A stretch of 64,000 nt of DNA from Planctomycetota bacterium (lineage in GTDB: Bacteria > Planctomycetota > PUPC01 > DSUN01). This document shows, piece after piece, positions 51,438 through 59,497 of the stretch; position 1 is the stretch's first letter; each line of letters begins with the position of its first letter. The notes under the pieces are model-generated. The model worked only from the letters and a program-made list of their open reading frames with translations. It was not told the origin of the DNA and made no database searches. The stretch is taken from NCBI GenBank assembly GCA_035384565.1, contig DAOOIT010000028.1, positions 1 through 64,000 of the forward strand, read 5' to 3'. Both the position numbers and the translations under genes were made by a program.

Positions 51438-51631
51438 GCCGCGTCCTCCTCGGGGCGGTTCCAGTCCTCGGCGAGCGCCGGCTCACTGAACAGCGCCGTT
51501 TCCGACACCCGAAGCGCAGGGGCCTCCTCCAGAATGGTCACCAGCGCCCGGTGGGCACCCGTCAGGTGGATGTCCTCCAGGAGGCGGACATTTCCCTGCT
51601 CGTCCACGACGGCTTCAAGGGTCCTGGACAT
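51404..51631 (-). CDS. mazE: MazE-like antitoxin partner
   Basis: A 75-residue protein. ATG 51631 is chosen because GGAGG lies 8 bases upstream; the promoter at 51651-51679 rules out the longer frame. The N-terminal SRTLEAVVDEQGNVRLLEDIHLTGAHRALVTILEE is a short beta-hairpin repeat pattern like the AbrB/MazE-type or DUF-type antitoxins, and the C-terminus is acidic and Trp-containing (NRPEEDAAWSHL), a typical MazF-binding tail. The stop codon TAG falls inside the CTAG at the element border, so the antitoxin itself was not damaged. Confidence 0.75.
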   Translation of the reverse strand: MSRTLEAVVDEQGNVRLLEDIHLTGAHRALVTILEEAPALRVSETALFSEPALAEDWNRPEEDAAWSHLQPGRSS

Positions 51632-51650
51632 GCTCGCATCCTCCACGTTC

Positions 51651-51679
51651 ATTGTCGTCGTGAGAGGCGTAGTTGTCAA
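51651..51679 (-). promoter_or_regulatory. Promoter of mazEF
   Basis: On the minus strand perfect TTGACA (51674-51679), a 17-base spacer, and GACAAT (51651-51656), giving a leader of about 13 bases that carries GGAGG. Confidence 0.72.
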
Positions 51680-51774
51680 GCCAATCGAGGGGGTTTGGAG
51701 GCTTTCCTTCCAACGCCGCCGCGGGTAGAATGCACGGAGAGCTTCCTACGCCTCAATCCGAAAGGGTTTCCGCA

Positions 51775-52431
51775 ATGCTCGACCGCCGACTCGAACGCCA
51801 ACTGAACTTCCTCCTCGAAGCCGACAAGCTGAAGGGCGTGGTGCGCCAGACGCTGCTGCCGAGCGCGCGCCGCCAGGAGAACAGCGCCGAGCACTCGTGG
51901 CACCTGGCCCTCATGGCCATCCTCCTCGCCGAGCACGCGCGAGACGCCGGCGTGGACCTGCTGCGCGTGGTCGAGATGGCGCTGGTGCACGATCTGGTGG
52001 AGATTGACGCGGGCGACACGTATATCTACGACGAGGCGGGCCGGCGCGACCAGGCGGCCCGCGAGGCGGCCGCGGCCGACCGCCTCTTCGCCCTCCTGCC
52101 GCCCGACCAGGGGGCCTGGGTCCGCGCGCTGTGGGAGGAGTACGAGGCGGGCGAGTCGGCCGAGGCGCGCTTCCTGGAGGCGCTCGACCGGCTTCAGCCG
52201 CTGCTGCTGAACTTCCACACCCGGGGCGCGCAGTGGCAGAGGCACGGCGTGACGGTGGACCAGGTGGTCGCCCGCAACCGCGTGATGGAGCGGGGCGCGC
52301 CCACGCTCTGGGCCTATGCCGAGCGCCTGATCCGCGAGGCGGTGGCGAGAGGGTTCCTCTGCGGCGCTCAGTCGAGCCAGGGCAGCTCGCGGCCAATCAG
52401 GCGGAAGAACTCGCCGACCTCGCCGCGGTAG
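51775..52431 (+). CDS. HD-domain phosphohydrolase (YfbR/HDDC2-like)
   Basis: A 218-residue protein; AAAGGG precedes ATG 51775. The HD motif is complete: the His in NSAEHSWHLALMA, HD in ALVHDLVEIDAGDT, and a later Asp in ALDRLQPLLLNF. The layout is that of YfbR/HDDC2 5'-deoxynucleotidases, which remove phosphate from dNMPs. The last 18 residues lie over the end of the convergent sulfotransferase gene and may be non-conserved. A TAGAAT -10-like element sits at 51726 without a good -35. Confidence 0.85.
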   Translation: MLDRRLERQLNFLLEADKLKGVVRQTLLPSARRQENSAEHSWHLALMAILLAEHARDAGVDLLRVVEMALVHDLVEIDAGDTYIYDEAGRRDQAAREAAAADRLFALLPPDQGAWVRALWEEYEAGESAEARFLEALDRLQPLLLNFHTRGAQWQRHGVTVDQVVARNRVMERGAPTLWAYAERLIREAVARGFLCGAQSSQGSSRPIRRKNSPTSPR

Positions 52432-53141
52432 AAGTCCGCCAGCATCGCCCGGGTCGCGGGGTCCATCGCCGGGTACCGGCCGGCGAATTCGCGCTGGCCG
52501 AGCGTGGGCGCGAAGGTCTCCTCCACGCCCAGGAAGCGGTAGATCGAGCGGATGAAGGCGGCGGGGTCGGCCACCAGGTCGTCGTAGAGGAAGACGCCGA
52601 AGTCGGGGAAGGCCTCGCGCCAGTGCTTCAGCCAGGTGCCGTAGCGGCCGTAGTCCTGGATCCAGCGGCCGTCGTCGCGGAACATGCGCTCGAAGGGCAC
52701 GACGAGGCGCTTCTTGCCCACCCGCTCGCGCCGCTCGGCCCACATCCAGTACTGCGACCAGGCGCGGTCCACCGGATTGCGGAAGACGGCGAAGACCTTG
52801 ATGCCGGGGTAGGTCTTGCGGATCTCGTCGCGGGCCGAGGGGAAGGGGCGAACCAGGTGCTTCCACCACGATTGGAGCGACCAGCGGGGATAGTGCTCGA
52901 GGCGCGGCTCGTCGCGGCGGGGGCTGATGAAATAGTTGGGCGAGATCTCGCCGGCGAGGCGGGTGCCTTTGCCGGCGAAGAGGGCGTGGTACCAGCCGTA
53001 GCCGCGGTGGAACTCGTGGGTGAAGAAGGAGATTTCCTTCTTGCCGAGGAGAATCTGGGGGTGCTCGGCCAGGCGCCTGGCCACCCACGTGGTGCCGCTC
53101 TTCTGCACGCCCACGCCGATGAAATCGGGGCCGTCGTTCAA
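52368..53141 (-). CDS. PAPS-dependent sulfotransferase
   Basis: A 257-residue protein. A TTG start at 53141 is chosen: a purine-rich GAGGAGCGGAGG run precedes it, and upstream in-frame residues come from a hairpin repeat. The 5'-phosphosulfate loop is GVQKSGTTWVARRL near the N-terminus. The 3'-phosphate loop is FAVFRNPVDRAWSQYW. HFEF-like middle segment FFTHEFHRGYGWYHALF and a C-terminal FLGVEE follow. The fold is that of carbohydrate and heparan-type sulfotransferases (Sulfotransfer_1/3). The next gene upstream makes PAPS, so the pair can sulfate a glycan or small molecule without outside supply. Confidence 0.9.
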   Translation of the reverse strand: MNDGPDFIGVGVQKSGTTWVARRLAEHPQILLGKKEISFFTHEFHRGYGWYHALFAGKGTRLAGEISPNYFISPRRDEPRLEHYPRWSLQSWWKHLVRPFPSARDEIRKTYPGIKVFAVFRNPVDRAWSQYWMWAERRERVGKKRLVVPFERMFRDDGRWIQDYGRYGTWLKHWREAFPDFGVFLYDDLVADPAAFIRSIYRFLGVEETFAPTLGQREFAGRYPAMDPATRAMLADFYRGEVGEFFRLIGRELPWLD

Positions 53142-53171
53142 GCCTCCGCTCCTCGGTGCGCCAGATACACA

Positions 53172-53248
53172 TTGGATGGGTGGATGAATGGATGGCTGGA
53201 AGAATGCCAGAAATCCAGGCAATCATCCACTCATCCAACCAGCCATCC
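53172..53248. repeat. Imperfect inverted TGGATG repeat
   Basis: GGATGGGTGGATGAATGGATGG and what follows on the left pairs imperfectly with a CATCC-rich right arm (53223-53248); the ends GGATGGCTGG and CCAGCCATCC pair perfectly. It fills the gap between the sulfotransferase and PAPS synthase genes. The left arm is cited only in part. Confidence 0.5.
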
Positions 53249-53255
53249 GCCTGAT

Positions 53256-54980
53256 TCACCGGCTCGTGGCGATGTAGCCTTTCCTCTCCAGGTGCAGGAT
53301 GACGGCCTGGGCGCCCTCCTCGGGCGTGATGTCGCTGGTGTCGATCGCCAGGTCGGCATCCTGCGGCACCTCGTAGGGGTCGGAGACGCCGGTGAACTCC
53401 TTGACGAGGCCGGCCCGGGCCTTGGCGTAGAGGCCCTTGCGGTCGCGCTGCTCGCAGACCTCCACGGGGGTGGAGACGTGGACGAGGATGAACCCGCCGC
53501 CGGCCTCGATGGCCGCGCGCACGTCCTTGCGCGTGGTGTCGTAGGGGGCGATCGGGGCGCAGATGGCGATGCCGCCGTTCTTCGTGATCTCCGAGGCCAC
53601 GAAGCCGATGCGCCGGATGTTGATGTCGCGGTGCTCCTTCGAGAAGCCGAGTTCGCTCGAGAGGTGGGTGCGCACGATGTCGCCGTCGAGCAGCGTGACC
53701 GGCCGGCCGCCGATCTCGAGGAGCTTCACGAGCAGCACGTTGGCGAGGGTGGACTTTCCGGAGCTGGGCAGGCCCGTGAAGAAGACGGTGAAGCCCTGCT
53801 TCGAGCGCGGCGGGTGGGTGCGGCGTAGTTCGGCGATCACCTCGGGGAACGAGAACCAGGCGGGGATGTCGCGCCCGTCCATCAGGCGGTCGCGCAGCTC
53901 GGTGCCCGAGAGGTCCTTCGTGCGCGCGCCGGCCGGCACCTCGTCCTCGGGCAGGTAGCGGTCGAGGTCCTCGACGTAGAGCATGGCCTTGAACGGCACG
54001 GGGGTGATGCCCAGCTCGCGCTCGTGCTTCAGGATCAAATCCTGCGCATCGTAGGGGCCGTAGAAGGGCCGACCAGCCGAGTCCTTGCCCGGCCCGGCGT
54101 GGTCGCGGCCGACGATGAGGTGGGTGCAGCCGTAGTTCTTGCGGATGATGGCGTGCCAGACGGCCTCGCGGGGGCCGCCCATGCGCATGGCCAGGGGCAG
54201 CAGGCTGAGCATGGCGGTGTTCTGCGGGTAGTGGCGGAGCGCGGCGCGGTAGCAGCGCACGCGGGTGTAGTGGTCCACGTCGCCCGGCTTGGTCATGCCC
54301 ACCACGGGGTGGATGAGCAGGTTGGCCTCGAGCTGGCTGGCGGCGCGGAAGGTGAGCTCGACGTGCGCGCGGTGCAGCGGGTTGCGGGTCTGGAAGGCCA
54401 CCACCCGGCGCCAACCGAGGGCCACGAAGCGCTCGCGCAGCTCGGCCGGCGTCTGGCGCAGCGGCACGAAGTCGTAGTGGGCGGGAAGCTGGAGCCCCTC
54501 GACCCGCCCGCCGACGTAGACGGGATTGGACCGCTTGAGCAGGTGCGCCACGGCCGGGTGCTCGGCGTTCGTCGTGCCGTAGACCTGTTGCGCCTCCTGC
54601 GGGCGGTCGGGCGTCCAGATTTCGGAGACGTGCACGGCGGCCAGGGCCACCCCCTCGAGGTCGCGCAGGAAGAGCAACTGGCCCGGCTGGAGCTTGCCCG
54701 CCATCTCCTCGGTGACGTCCAGGGTGATCGGAATGGGCCAGAGGGTGCCGTCGGCCAGGCGCATCGCCGAGCACACGCCCTCGTAGTCCTTCCGGCACAG
54801 GAAGCCGTCGAGCGGCGAGAAGCCGCCGTTGAGCAGCAGCTCGAGGTCGCAGGTCTGCCGGGGCGTGAGGGTCCACGAGGCGGCCTTGACCGCCAGGCCC
54901 TTGAGCTCCTTCGCACGGTCGGGCGTGACCATCAGGTTCATGAGCCTGCCGCCATGCGGGGCGATGAGATGCGAGGGCAT
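53256..54980 (-). CDS. Bifunctional ATP sulfurylase / APS kinase (PAPS synthase)
   Basis: A 574-residue protein. The ATP sulfurylase domain (about 1-395) has QTRNPLHRAH and GRDHAGPGKDS, the two nucleotide/sulfate motifs, and a PUA-like N-terminus. The APS kinase domain (about 395-570) has P-loop GLPSSGKST, then LDGDIVRTHLSSELGFSKEHRD and a FVASEITKNGG segment. It matches the fused sat-cysC (CysC/SopT-type) enzymes of many bacteria. It makes PAPS from sulfate in two ATP-using steps. It sits 114 bases upstream of the sulfotransferase on the same strand, which argues for a sulfation pathway rather than assimilation. Confidence 0.95.
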   Translation of the reverse strand: MPSHLIAPHGGRLMNLMVTPDRAKELKGLAVKAASWTLTPRQTCDLELLLNGGFSPLDGFLCRKDYEGVCSAMRLADGTLWPIPITLDVTEEMAGKLQPGQLLFLRDLEGVALAAVHVSEIWTPDRPQEAQQVYGTTNAEHPAVAHLLKRSNPVYVGGRVEGLQLPAHYDFVPLRQTPAELRERFVALGWRRVVAFQTRNPLHRAHVELTFRAASQLEANLLIHPVVGMTKPGDVDHYTRVRCYRAALRHYPQNTAMLSLLPLAMRMGGPREAVWHAIIRKNYGCTHLIVGRDHAGPGKDSAGRPFYGPYDAQDLILKHERELGITPVPFKAMLYVEDLDRYLPEDEVPAGARTKDLSGTELRDRLMDGRDIPAWFSFPEVIAELRRTHPPRSKQGFTVFFTGLPSSGKSTLANVLLVKLLEIGGRPVTLLDGDIVRTHLSSELGFSKEHRDINIRRIGFVASEITKNGGIAICAPIAPYDTTRKDVRAAIEAGGGFILVHVSTPVEVCEQRDRKGLYAKARAGLVKEFTGVSDPYEVPQDADLAIDTSDITPEEGAQAVILHLERKGYIATSR

Positions 54981-55291
54981 ACGTTTCCTCCAGAGGGACG
55001 GGAGACCGTGGGTTCGGGGACCGGGCCGACGGGGCGAGCGGGCCAGCGCCAGGCCAGGATTCTACCAGGAAGGCCCGCGGGGCGCAAACCGGGGGAGCCG
55101 CGCGGGTGGGAACCGGGAGAGCTGGCGACCGTGCGGGAACGGCCCGCCCCTGCCTCGGGCCGACGTTGTGGGCGACGTGTCCCCACGCCGCGGTTCCCGG
55201 GATGGGGACGTCCAGCCCAGAAGGCGCTCTGGCTCCGCCGCGCCGACGCCGGCAGCGCCGCCCGTGTGGGTTCTGAGGCAGTTTCTGGGCC

Positions 55292-55336
55292 CCATACTTG
55301 CTCAACTCAGGGGGGGAGAGAATTGAGCAAGTATGG
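55292..55336. repeat. CATACTTGCTCA inverted repeat
   Basis: CCATACTTGCTCAA (55292-55305) and TTGAGCAAGTATGG (55323-55336): perfect 14-base arms around 17 bases. Confidence 0.8.
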
Positions 55337-55371
55337 ACGGAAAGGCCGTAGAGCCGCCCGGATCGCCAAAG

Positions 55372-55421
55372 CGCCATACTTGCTCAACTCTCGGCGGAGG
55401 CGGAAGTGAGCAGGTATGGCG
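55372..55421. repeat. CATACTTGCTCA inverted repeat, one mismatch
   Basis: CGCCATACTTGCTCA (55372-55386) and TGAGCAGGTATGGCG (55407-55421). The loop (20 bases) differs from the neighbours, while the arms are nearly constant. Confidence 0.78.
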
Positions 55422-55506
55422 GCGGGGTGTCTGGTTTCCAAGACAATGCGGGTGACTGGGGGCGCGGGCGGCAGGATCGGGGGGCCGCGCTCGGGGGGGC
55501 TGGTTC

Positions 55507-57840
55507 TCACTGCACGCGCAGCGCGCGCAGCTCGGCCGGGCGAAGGGTGAGCGTGAGCCTGCCGCCCGCCGCCTGGACGGGTTGCCCCGTCGCCGCGTCG
55601 GTCACCTGGCCCTGAGCGGGCAGCGCGACCGCGACGTTCTTCCTCTCGCCGAAGCCGACGTTTACGACGGCCACGTAGGTGCCGGACTTCGGCGTGCGGA
55701 TGGCGCGCACGACGACCTCGGGGTCGCTGGCCGCGTTGGCCACCACCTCGCTGGGCAACGCGGGCAGGGCGAGGAAGGCGGCGTGGAACTCGCGCACGAA
55801 CTGAGGAAAGCCGCGGAGGTTGCTGTTGCCGGTGAGCGAGCCGAGGCAAACGGGGTCGCCGTAGGCCACGGCGCGCGCCTCGGCCATCATGCAGTAGGGG
55901 CCGGAACGCTCGACGTCGCAGATGAAGTAGCCGAGGACCTCGTCGTTCCCTGCGTTCATCTCGTTCTCGTTGAGCGAGTAGTGGCGCACGGCGGCGAGGC
56001 CCGAGCGCGTGCGGTAGTCCTCGAACGCCTTGGGCGACGAGACGGTGTAGAGGCGGTTGTAGGTGTAGGTGAGCATCACGCCGTCGGCATCGCGGTAGGT
56101 GTGCGGGTCGTTGGGGGGCGAGGCGTGGGCCATCTCCCACTTGTCCCAGTTCTCGTGGAACGTGGCGAGGCCGCGGGCGTGCATGTTCTGCGAGACGACC
56201 TCATCGAGGGCGTAGGGCTTGACGAACTTGTAGTGCGTCTCGTCGGCGAGGATCTTCTCCCAGGCGGGGAAGTCGTCGGTCACGACCACCTGCATCCACT
56301 GCCAGCCGTTGGGCTTGCCGTGGCCGGTGATCGAGCGGGGCAGCGCGCGGCCCGGCTCGCTGGAGTCGTTGGTGTAGAGCACGAAGGCGTCGGGGCCGAG
56401 GGCCGCACGCAGGTGGTCGCGGAGCGCCTCGAAGAACTGCCGCCGCTTGCCGAACCACCATTGGTAGTATTTGTCCCGCAGCGCCTTGTCGTTCTGGAGG
56501 TGCGAGCGCGAGATGCGGGTGCCGTCGTTGGCCTCCTTCGAGAAGAGGCGCAGGTTGGCCTCGTTGAAGCTGATGGGCATGGCGGTGGGCCGCTGGCGGA
56601 ACCAGGCGCCGACGAACTTCGCCTTGTCCCTGTACTTCGTGATCGTGAGGTCGAGGATCTTCTTCGCGTCGGCGACGGTGTCGGGGTCGGTGATGTCGGC
56701 GTTCTTGCCTTCGCACCAGGAGATGTGCGTGTAAGTATCGCCGCCGTCGAGGCGCTTGCAGCGGCTCTGGGAGCCGAGGGCGAGCTTCTTGTCGCCGCCG
56801 ATGCTGCCGCGGTACTCGTAGTAGGGCAGCACGGTGAGGCCGTGCTTCGCTGCCCGCTCCACAATCGCCGCCCACAGCCCGGGGGTGGAGGACTGGTAGA
56901 CCCAGGCGTTGCCGCCCCCTTCGGCGGAGTCCCACCCCTGGTTGTGGCCGAACTCGAGCAGGTCCTTGGCGTAGGTGTTGATGCCGAGGAAGGCCATCGC
57001 CTTCATCTTGTACTCGTGCCAGGCCGCGATGTCCTTCACGCCGCGGAGGGTCTCGTCCTGCTCCTCGGGCTTGTGGCCGAAGGCCACGACGCCGTCGGCC
57101 ATCTCCTCGCGCGAGAAGACGTGGCGGCGCGGCAGGCCGTCGGGCGGGAAGTGGAGTTTCACGGCCAGCGCGGCGGGGTCGGCGATCTCGAAGAGGCGGA
57201 GCTTCGACACGGCGGCCCCCGCGCTGCGCGGGTCCTGGAAGGCGGGCGGCTGTGCGATGGCGACCCAGAAGCCGTCGGCCGGCACAAGCGGCCGCGCGCC
57301 CAGGCCGCGCGGGCGCTTGATCTCGGGGAACCGGTCGTGGAGGTAGAAGAGCTGGCTCCATCGCTCGAGCTTGCCCGAGAGCGGGTAGTTGAGCGACTCG
57401 GGGTTGTTGGGCACGTACTTGCCCTTCAGCACGTCGCCGATGGCCGTGCCCGAGGCGAAGCCGAGCGCGGTCTCGCAGCCCCAGTTGCACACGTACATCG
57501 CGCGCGGCTGGTCCTCGGGGTATTGGAGGCTCAGCACGTAGCAGCCGCCGGCCTTCAGCCCCTTGCCCTCGCCGATGCGATAGGCGAAGTACTTCGGCTC
57601 CTGGCCCGTGTTGGGCAGAAGGCGGCAGGGGGTGCCGAGGAGCTTTTCGACCCGACTGACCCCGGCGGGGAACTCCATGAAGAGGATGTCCTTATTCGGC
57701 GCCGAGCAGTCAATCTCCTGGACGAGTCGTAGCCGGCCGAACGGCGGCCCGGCGTCGGCGAGGGGCATCTCCTCGCCCCGCCCGTGAGAGGCCAGGATGC
57801 TCAGGACGACGGACGACCACAGCAGGGTGCGATGGGGCAC
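55507..57840 (-). CDS. Secreted glycosidase-like protein of unknown family
   Basis: A 777-residue protein starting at GTG 57840 (AAGGA 7 bases upstream), which opens a signal peptide (RTLLWSSVVLSILASHG). Upstream in-frame residues have no ribosome-binding site. The N-terminal third is beta-rich. The centre (about 290-650) looks like a (beta/alpha)8 barrel with INTYAKDLLEFGHNQGWDS, GLTVLPYYEYRGS, KFVGAWFRQRP and VLYTNDSSEPG. The C-terminal 100 residues are a beta sandwich ending LRPAELRALRVQ, the usual tail of alpha-amylase-type and GH-like proteins. I cannot name the catalytic residues with confidence. It is monocistronic. Confidence 0.65.
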   Translation of the reverse strand: MPHRTLLWSSVVLSILASHGRGEEMPLADAGPPFGRLRLVQEIDCSAPNKDILFMEFPAGVSRVEKLLGTPCRLLPNTGQEPKYFAYRIGEGKGLKAGGCYVLSLQYPEDQPRAMYVCNWGCETALGFASGTAIGDVLKGKYVPNNPESLNYPLSGKLERWSQLFYLHDRFPEIKRPRGLGARPLVPADGFWVAIAQPPAFQDPRSAGAAVSKLRLFEIADPAALAVKLHFPPDGLPRRHVFSREEMADGVVAFGHKPEEQDETLRGVKDIAAWHEYKMKAMAFLGINTYAKDLLEFGHNQGWDSAEGGGNAWVYQSSTPGLWAAIVERAAKHGLTVLPYYEYRGSIGGDKKLALGSQSRCKRLDGGDTYTHISWCEGKNADITDPDTVADAKKILDLTITKYRDKAKFVGAWFRQRPTAMPISFNEANLRLFSKEANDGTRISRSHLQNDKALRDKYYQWWFGKRRQFFEALRDHLRAALGPDAFVLYTNDSSEPGRALPRSITGHGKPNGWQWMQVVVTDDFPAWEKILADETHYKFVKPYALDEVVSQNMHARGLATFHENWDKWEMAHASPPNDPHTYRDADGVMLTYTYNRLYTVSSPKAFEDYRTRSGLAAVRHYSLNENEMNAGNDEVLGYFICDVERSGPYCMMAEARAVAYGDPVCLGSLTGNSNLRGFPQFVREFHAAFLALPALPSEVVANAASDPEVVVRAIRTPKSGTYVAVVNVGFGERKNVAVALPAQGQVTDAATGQPVQAAGGRLTLTLRPAELRALRVQ

Positions 57841-58063
57841 TCGCGTTTCCTTCCGGCAGGACTGGGTTGTTGAGACAGCGGCCGACGCCCCCTCCCGGCC
57901 GTCCACAGCATAGCCGAAACGCGGGTCTGGCGCAACCAGGAGGCGGCGGAGGAGGATGGCCCCTGATTCTGGCAGCCAGTGGCCTTTCCTCGGCTCCGAC
58001 CCTTCCCCTGCCCCCTCCCTGAAAGGCTTACCCTTGCCCGCATGTTCTCGAGGGCCTGCCTTA

Positions 58064-58105
58064 GCCCCCGAAGGGGGCGTTTGGGCGTAGCCCAGGGCGA
58101 CCGCG
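58064..58105. repeat. REP-like hairpin group, reverse orientation of 9251-9294
   Basis: GCCCCC/GGGGGC arms (58064-58069, 58073-58078) with loop GAA are followed by GGGCGTAGCCCAGGGCG. This is the reverse-complement arrangement of the double hairpin upstream of the heparinase gene. Confidence 0.5.
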
Positions 58106-58280
58106 TTCGCGGGCTACTGGCACGCAAGATGTGGGCGAAGATGGGCACTGAAAGGGAGGGGAGAGAGGGTGGACCCCCCAGAGAAGGGCATTGCCAGCAT
58201 TGGGGGCCATACTCGCGGCGGAAGCAGGGGCGCTAGCCCGCATTTCTCACCAGCCCCGCAGGAGCCGCGCAGGAAACCTT

Positions 58281-58403
58281 GTCATTCCGAGCGAAGCGGA
58301 GCGAAGTCGAGGAACCTCTCAAGGGGACAGACCGACATCACAGGGCACACTCCGTTGTCGGCGGCCGCTCCTCCGAAAGGTGCTTCGACAGGCTCAGCAT
58401 GAC
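58281..58403. repeat. GTCATTCTGAG-type element, copy 2
   Basis: GTCATTCCGAGCGAAGCGG at the left and GCTTCGACAGGCTCAGCATG-AC at the right make an imperfect inverted repeat. The left end matches the element at 13696. Confidence 0.55.
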
Positions 58404-58455
58404 AAGAAGGGGGCGTTCCGCACTCCCAGGCCGGCGGGCCGGTGAGAGATGCGGG

Positions 58456-59301
58456 CTAGATGCCCACGAGGCGTTCGGCCGTGCCGCCCATGATGGCGGC
58501 GCGCACCTCTTTCGGCACCTTCAACTCGTCGAGGAGCAGGCCGATGGCCCGGATGCCGGCCGCCAGGCGCTTCGTGCCCGAGAGGTGGGTGAAGAAGTCA
58601 GTGCCGAAGAGCAGCTTGCGGTAGTCGGTGAACGGCCAGCAGTCGCGCAGGATTCGGGCGTAGGCCTTCACCCGCGCCTTCGTGTCCGCGCACGAGGGGG
58701 TGGTGAGGTCGGCGTAGACGTTGGGGTGGTGGACAAGGAGCGCCGCGGCCTCGTCGCGGCGGCCGAGGCTGAGGAAGTGGGCCATGATGAGGTTGAGGCC
58801 GGGAAAGGCGCGCGCGATGGCATCCAGACACATCGGGCGCATGCGGTCGCTTGAGATGTCCAGCCGCGGCCAGTCGAGCCTGGCCATTTCCGCCCAGCCG
58901 TGCTGCGCCCCCCAAACATCCATCCGGGCCAGGACGCCTGTGTGGAAGAGGATGGGCATGCCCAGCTTCTCGGCTTGCGCGTAGATGGGGTAGAAGCTCT
59001 TGTCGTCGTAGCTTCGCTTGGGGGCGATGACCTTGAGGGCGCGGAAGCCCTGCGCGTGCAACTGGCGGACCGTGGCCGGCCCGTCGCCGCGCCCGAGGGC
59101 CACGTAGCCGAAGCCGACCACCACGTCGGGATGCCGCTCGATGGCGGCGGCCACGGCGTCGTTGCCGGGCTGGTGAAACATCGCTCCGCACGACGAGATG
59201 CCGAGGCGGCAGCCCAGGCGGCGGGCCTCGGCCGCCACACGGTCAATGTCGGTACCCAGGTCCATGTGCACGTGCACGTCGAAGCAGCGGAAGCGCGCCA
59301 C
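58456..59301 (-). CDS. Amidohydrolase-family TIM-barrel protein (amidohydrolase 2)
   Basis: A 281-residue cytoplasmic protein. The metal motif FDVHVHMDLG (HxH after strand 1) opens the barrel. The remaining ligands fit PILFHTGVLA (His after strand 4 or 5), LIMAHFLSLG (His) and LFGTDFFTH (Asp after strand 8). The family (amidohydrolase 2, with decarboxylases and lactonases) uses one or two metals for hydrolysis or decarboxylation. A middle segment KVIAPKRSYDDKSFYPIYAQAEKLG is typical. The substrate is unknown; adjacent genes give no hint beyond general sugar or acid breakdown. The convergent neighbour and the divergent promoter at 59421 suggest it is monocistronic. Confidence 0.82.
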   Translation of the reverse strand: MARFRCFDVHVHMDLGTDIDRVAAEARRLGCRLGISSCGAMFHQPGNDAVAAAIERHPDVVVGFGYVALGRGDGPATVRQLHAQGFRALKVIAPKRSYDDKSFYPIYAQAEKLGMPILFHTGVLARMDVWGAQHGWAEMARLDWPRLDISSDRMRPMCLDAIARAFPGLNLIMAHFLSLGRRDEAAALLVHHPNVYADLTTPSCADTKARVKAYARILRDCWPFTDYRKLLFGTDFFTHLSGTKRLAAGIRAIGLLLDELKVPKEVRAAIMGGTAERLVGI

Positions 59302-59420
59302 GGGGGTGTCTCCTGTGCTCGGGGCCGAGAACGCGGCTCTCGGCAGAGCCTACCATGTGAGCCGCCGGCTCGCAATCGCGTGTCGCCGCTCGCCGCGGCC
59401 AAGGGGGGTTGCCGCGTCGG

Positions 59421-59449
59421 TTGCACTCCCTGGCCTCTTGTAGCATAAT
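59421..59449 (+). promoter_or_regulatory. Likely sigma70-type promoter
   Basis: TTGCAC (59421-59426), a 17-base spacer, and CATAAT (59444-59449), giving a leader of about 40 bases to ATG 59498. Confidence 0.5.
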
Positions 59450-59497
59450 CGTCGGTGTGCTGAGTCGCCCGATTCCACGCGCGGAGAACGGTCCTCA

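Larger units (their letters stand above)
54981..55506. other. Repeat-rich intergenic region
   Basis: No gene. It contains two CATACTTGCTCA inverted repeats in tandem (55292-55336 and 55372-55421) and otherwise GC-rich sequence without clear promoter elements. Confidence 0.55.
57841..58455. other. Intergenic region with REP-like and MITE-like repeats
   Basis: No credible gene. It holds a REP-like hairpin group (58064-58105) and a GTCATTC element (58281-58403). Confidence 0.55.

Noticed and set aside
51019..51489. Plus-strand frame across the MITE
   Set aside because: It arises from the GC-rich element interior and has no ribosome-binding site; no transposase-like DDE or HUH motif is seen.
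51676..55377. A 1233-codon minus-strand frame across the HD, sulfotransferase and PAPS synthase genes
   Set aside because: It runs in the wrong frame through two well-conserved enzymes and has the Arg/Pro-rich composition of a shadow.
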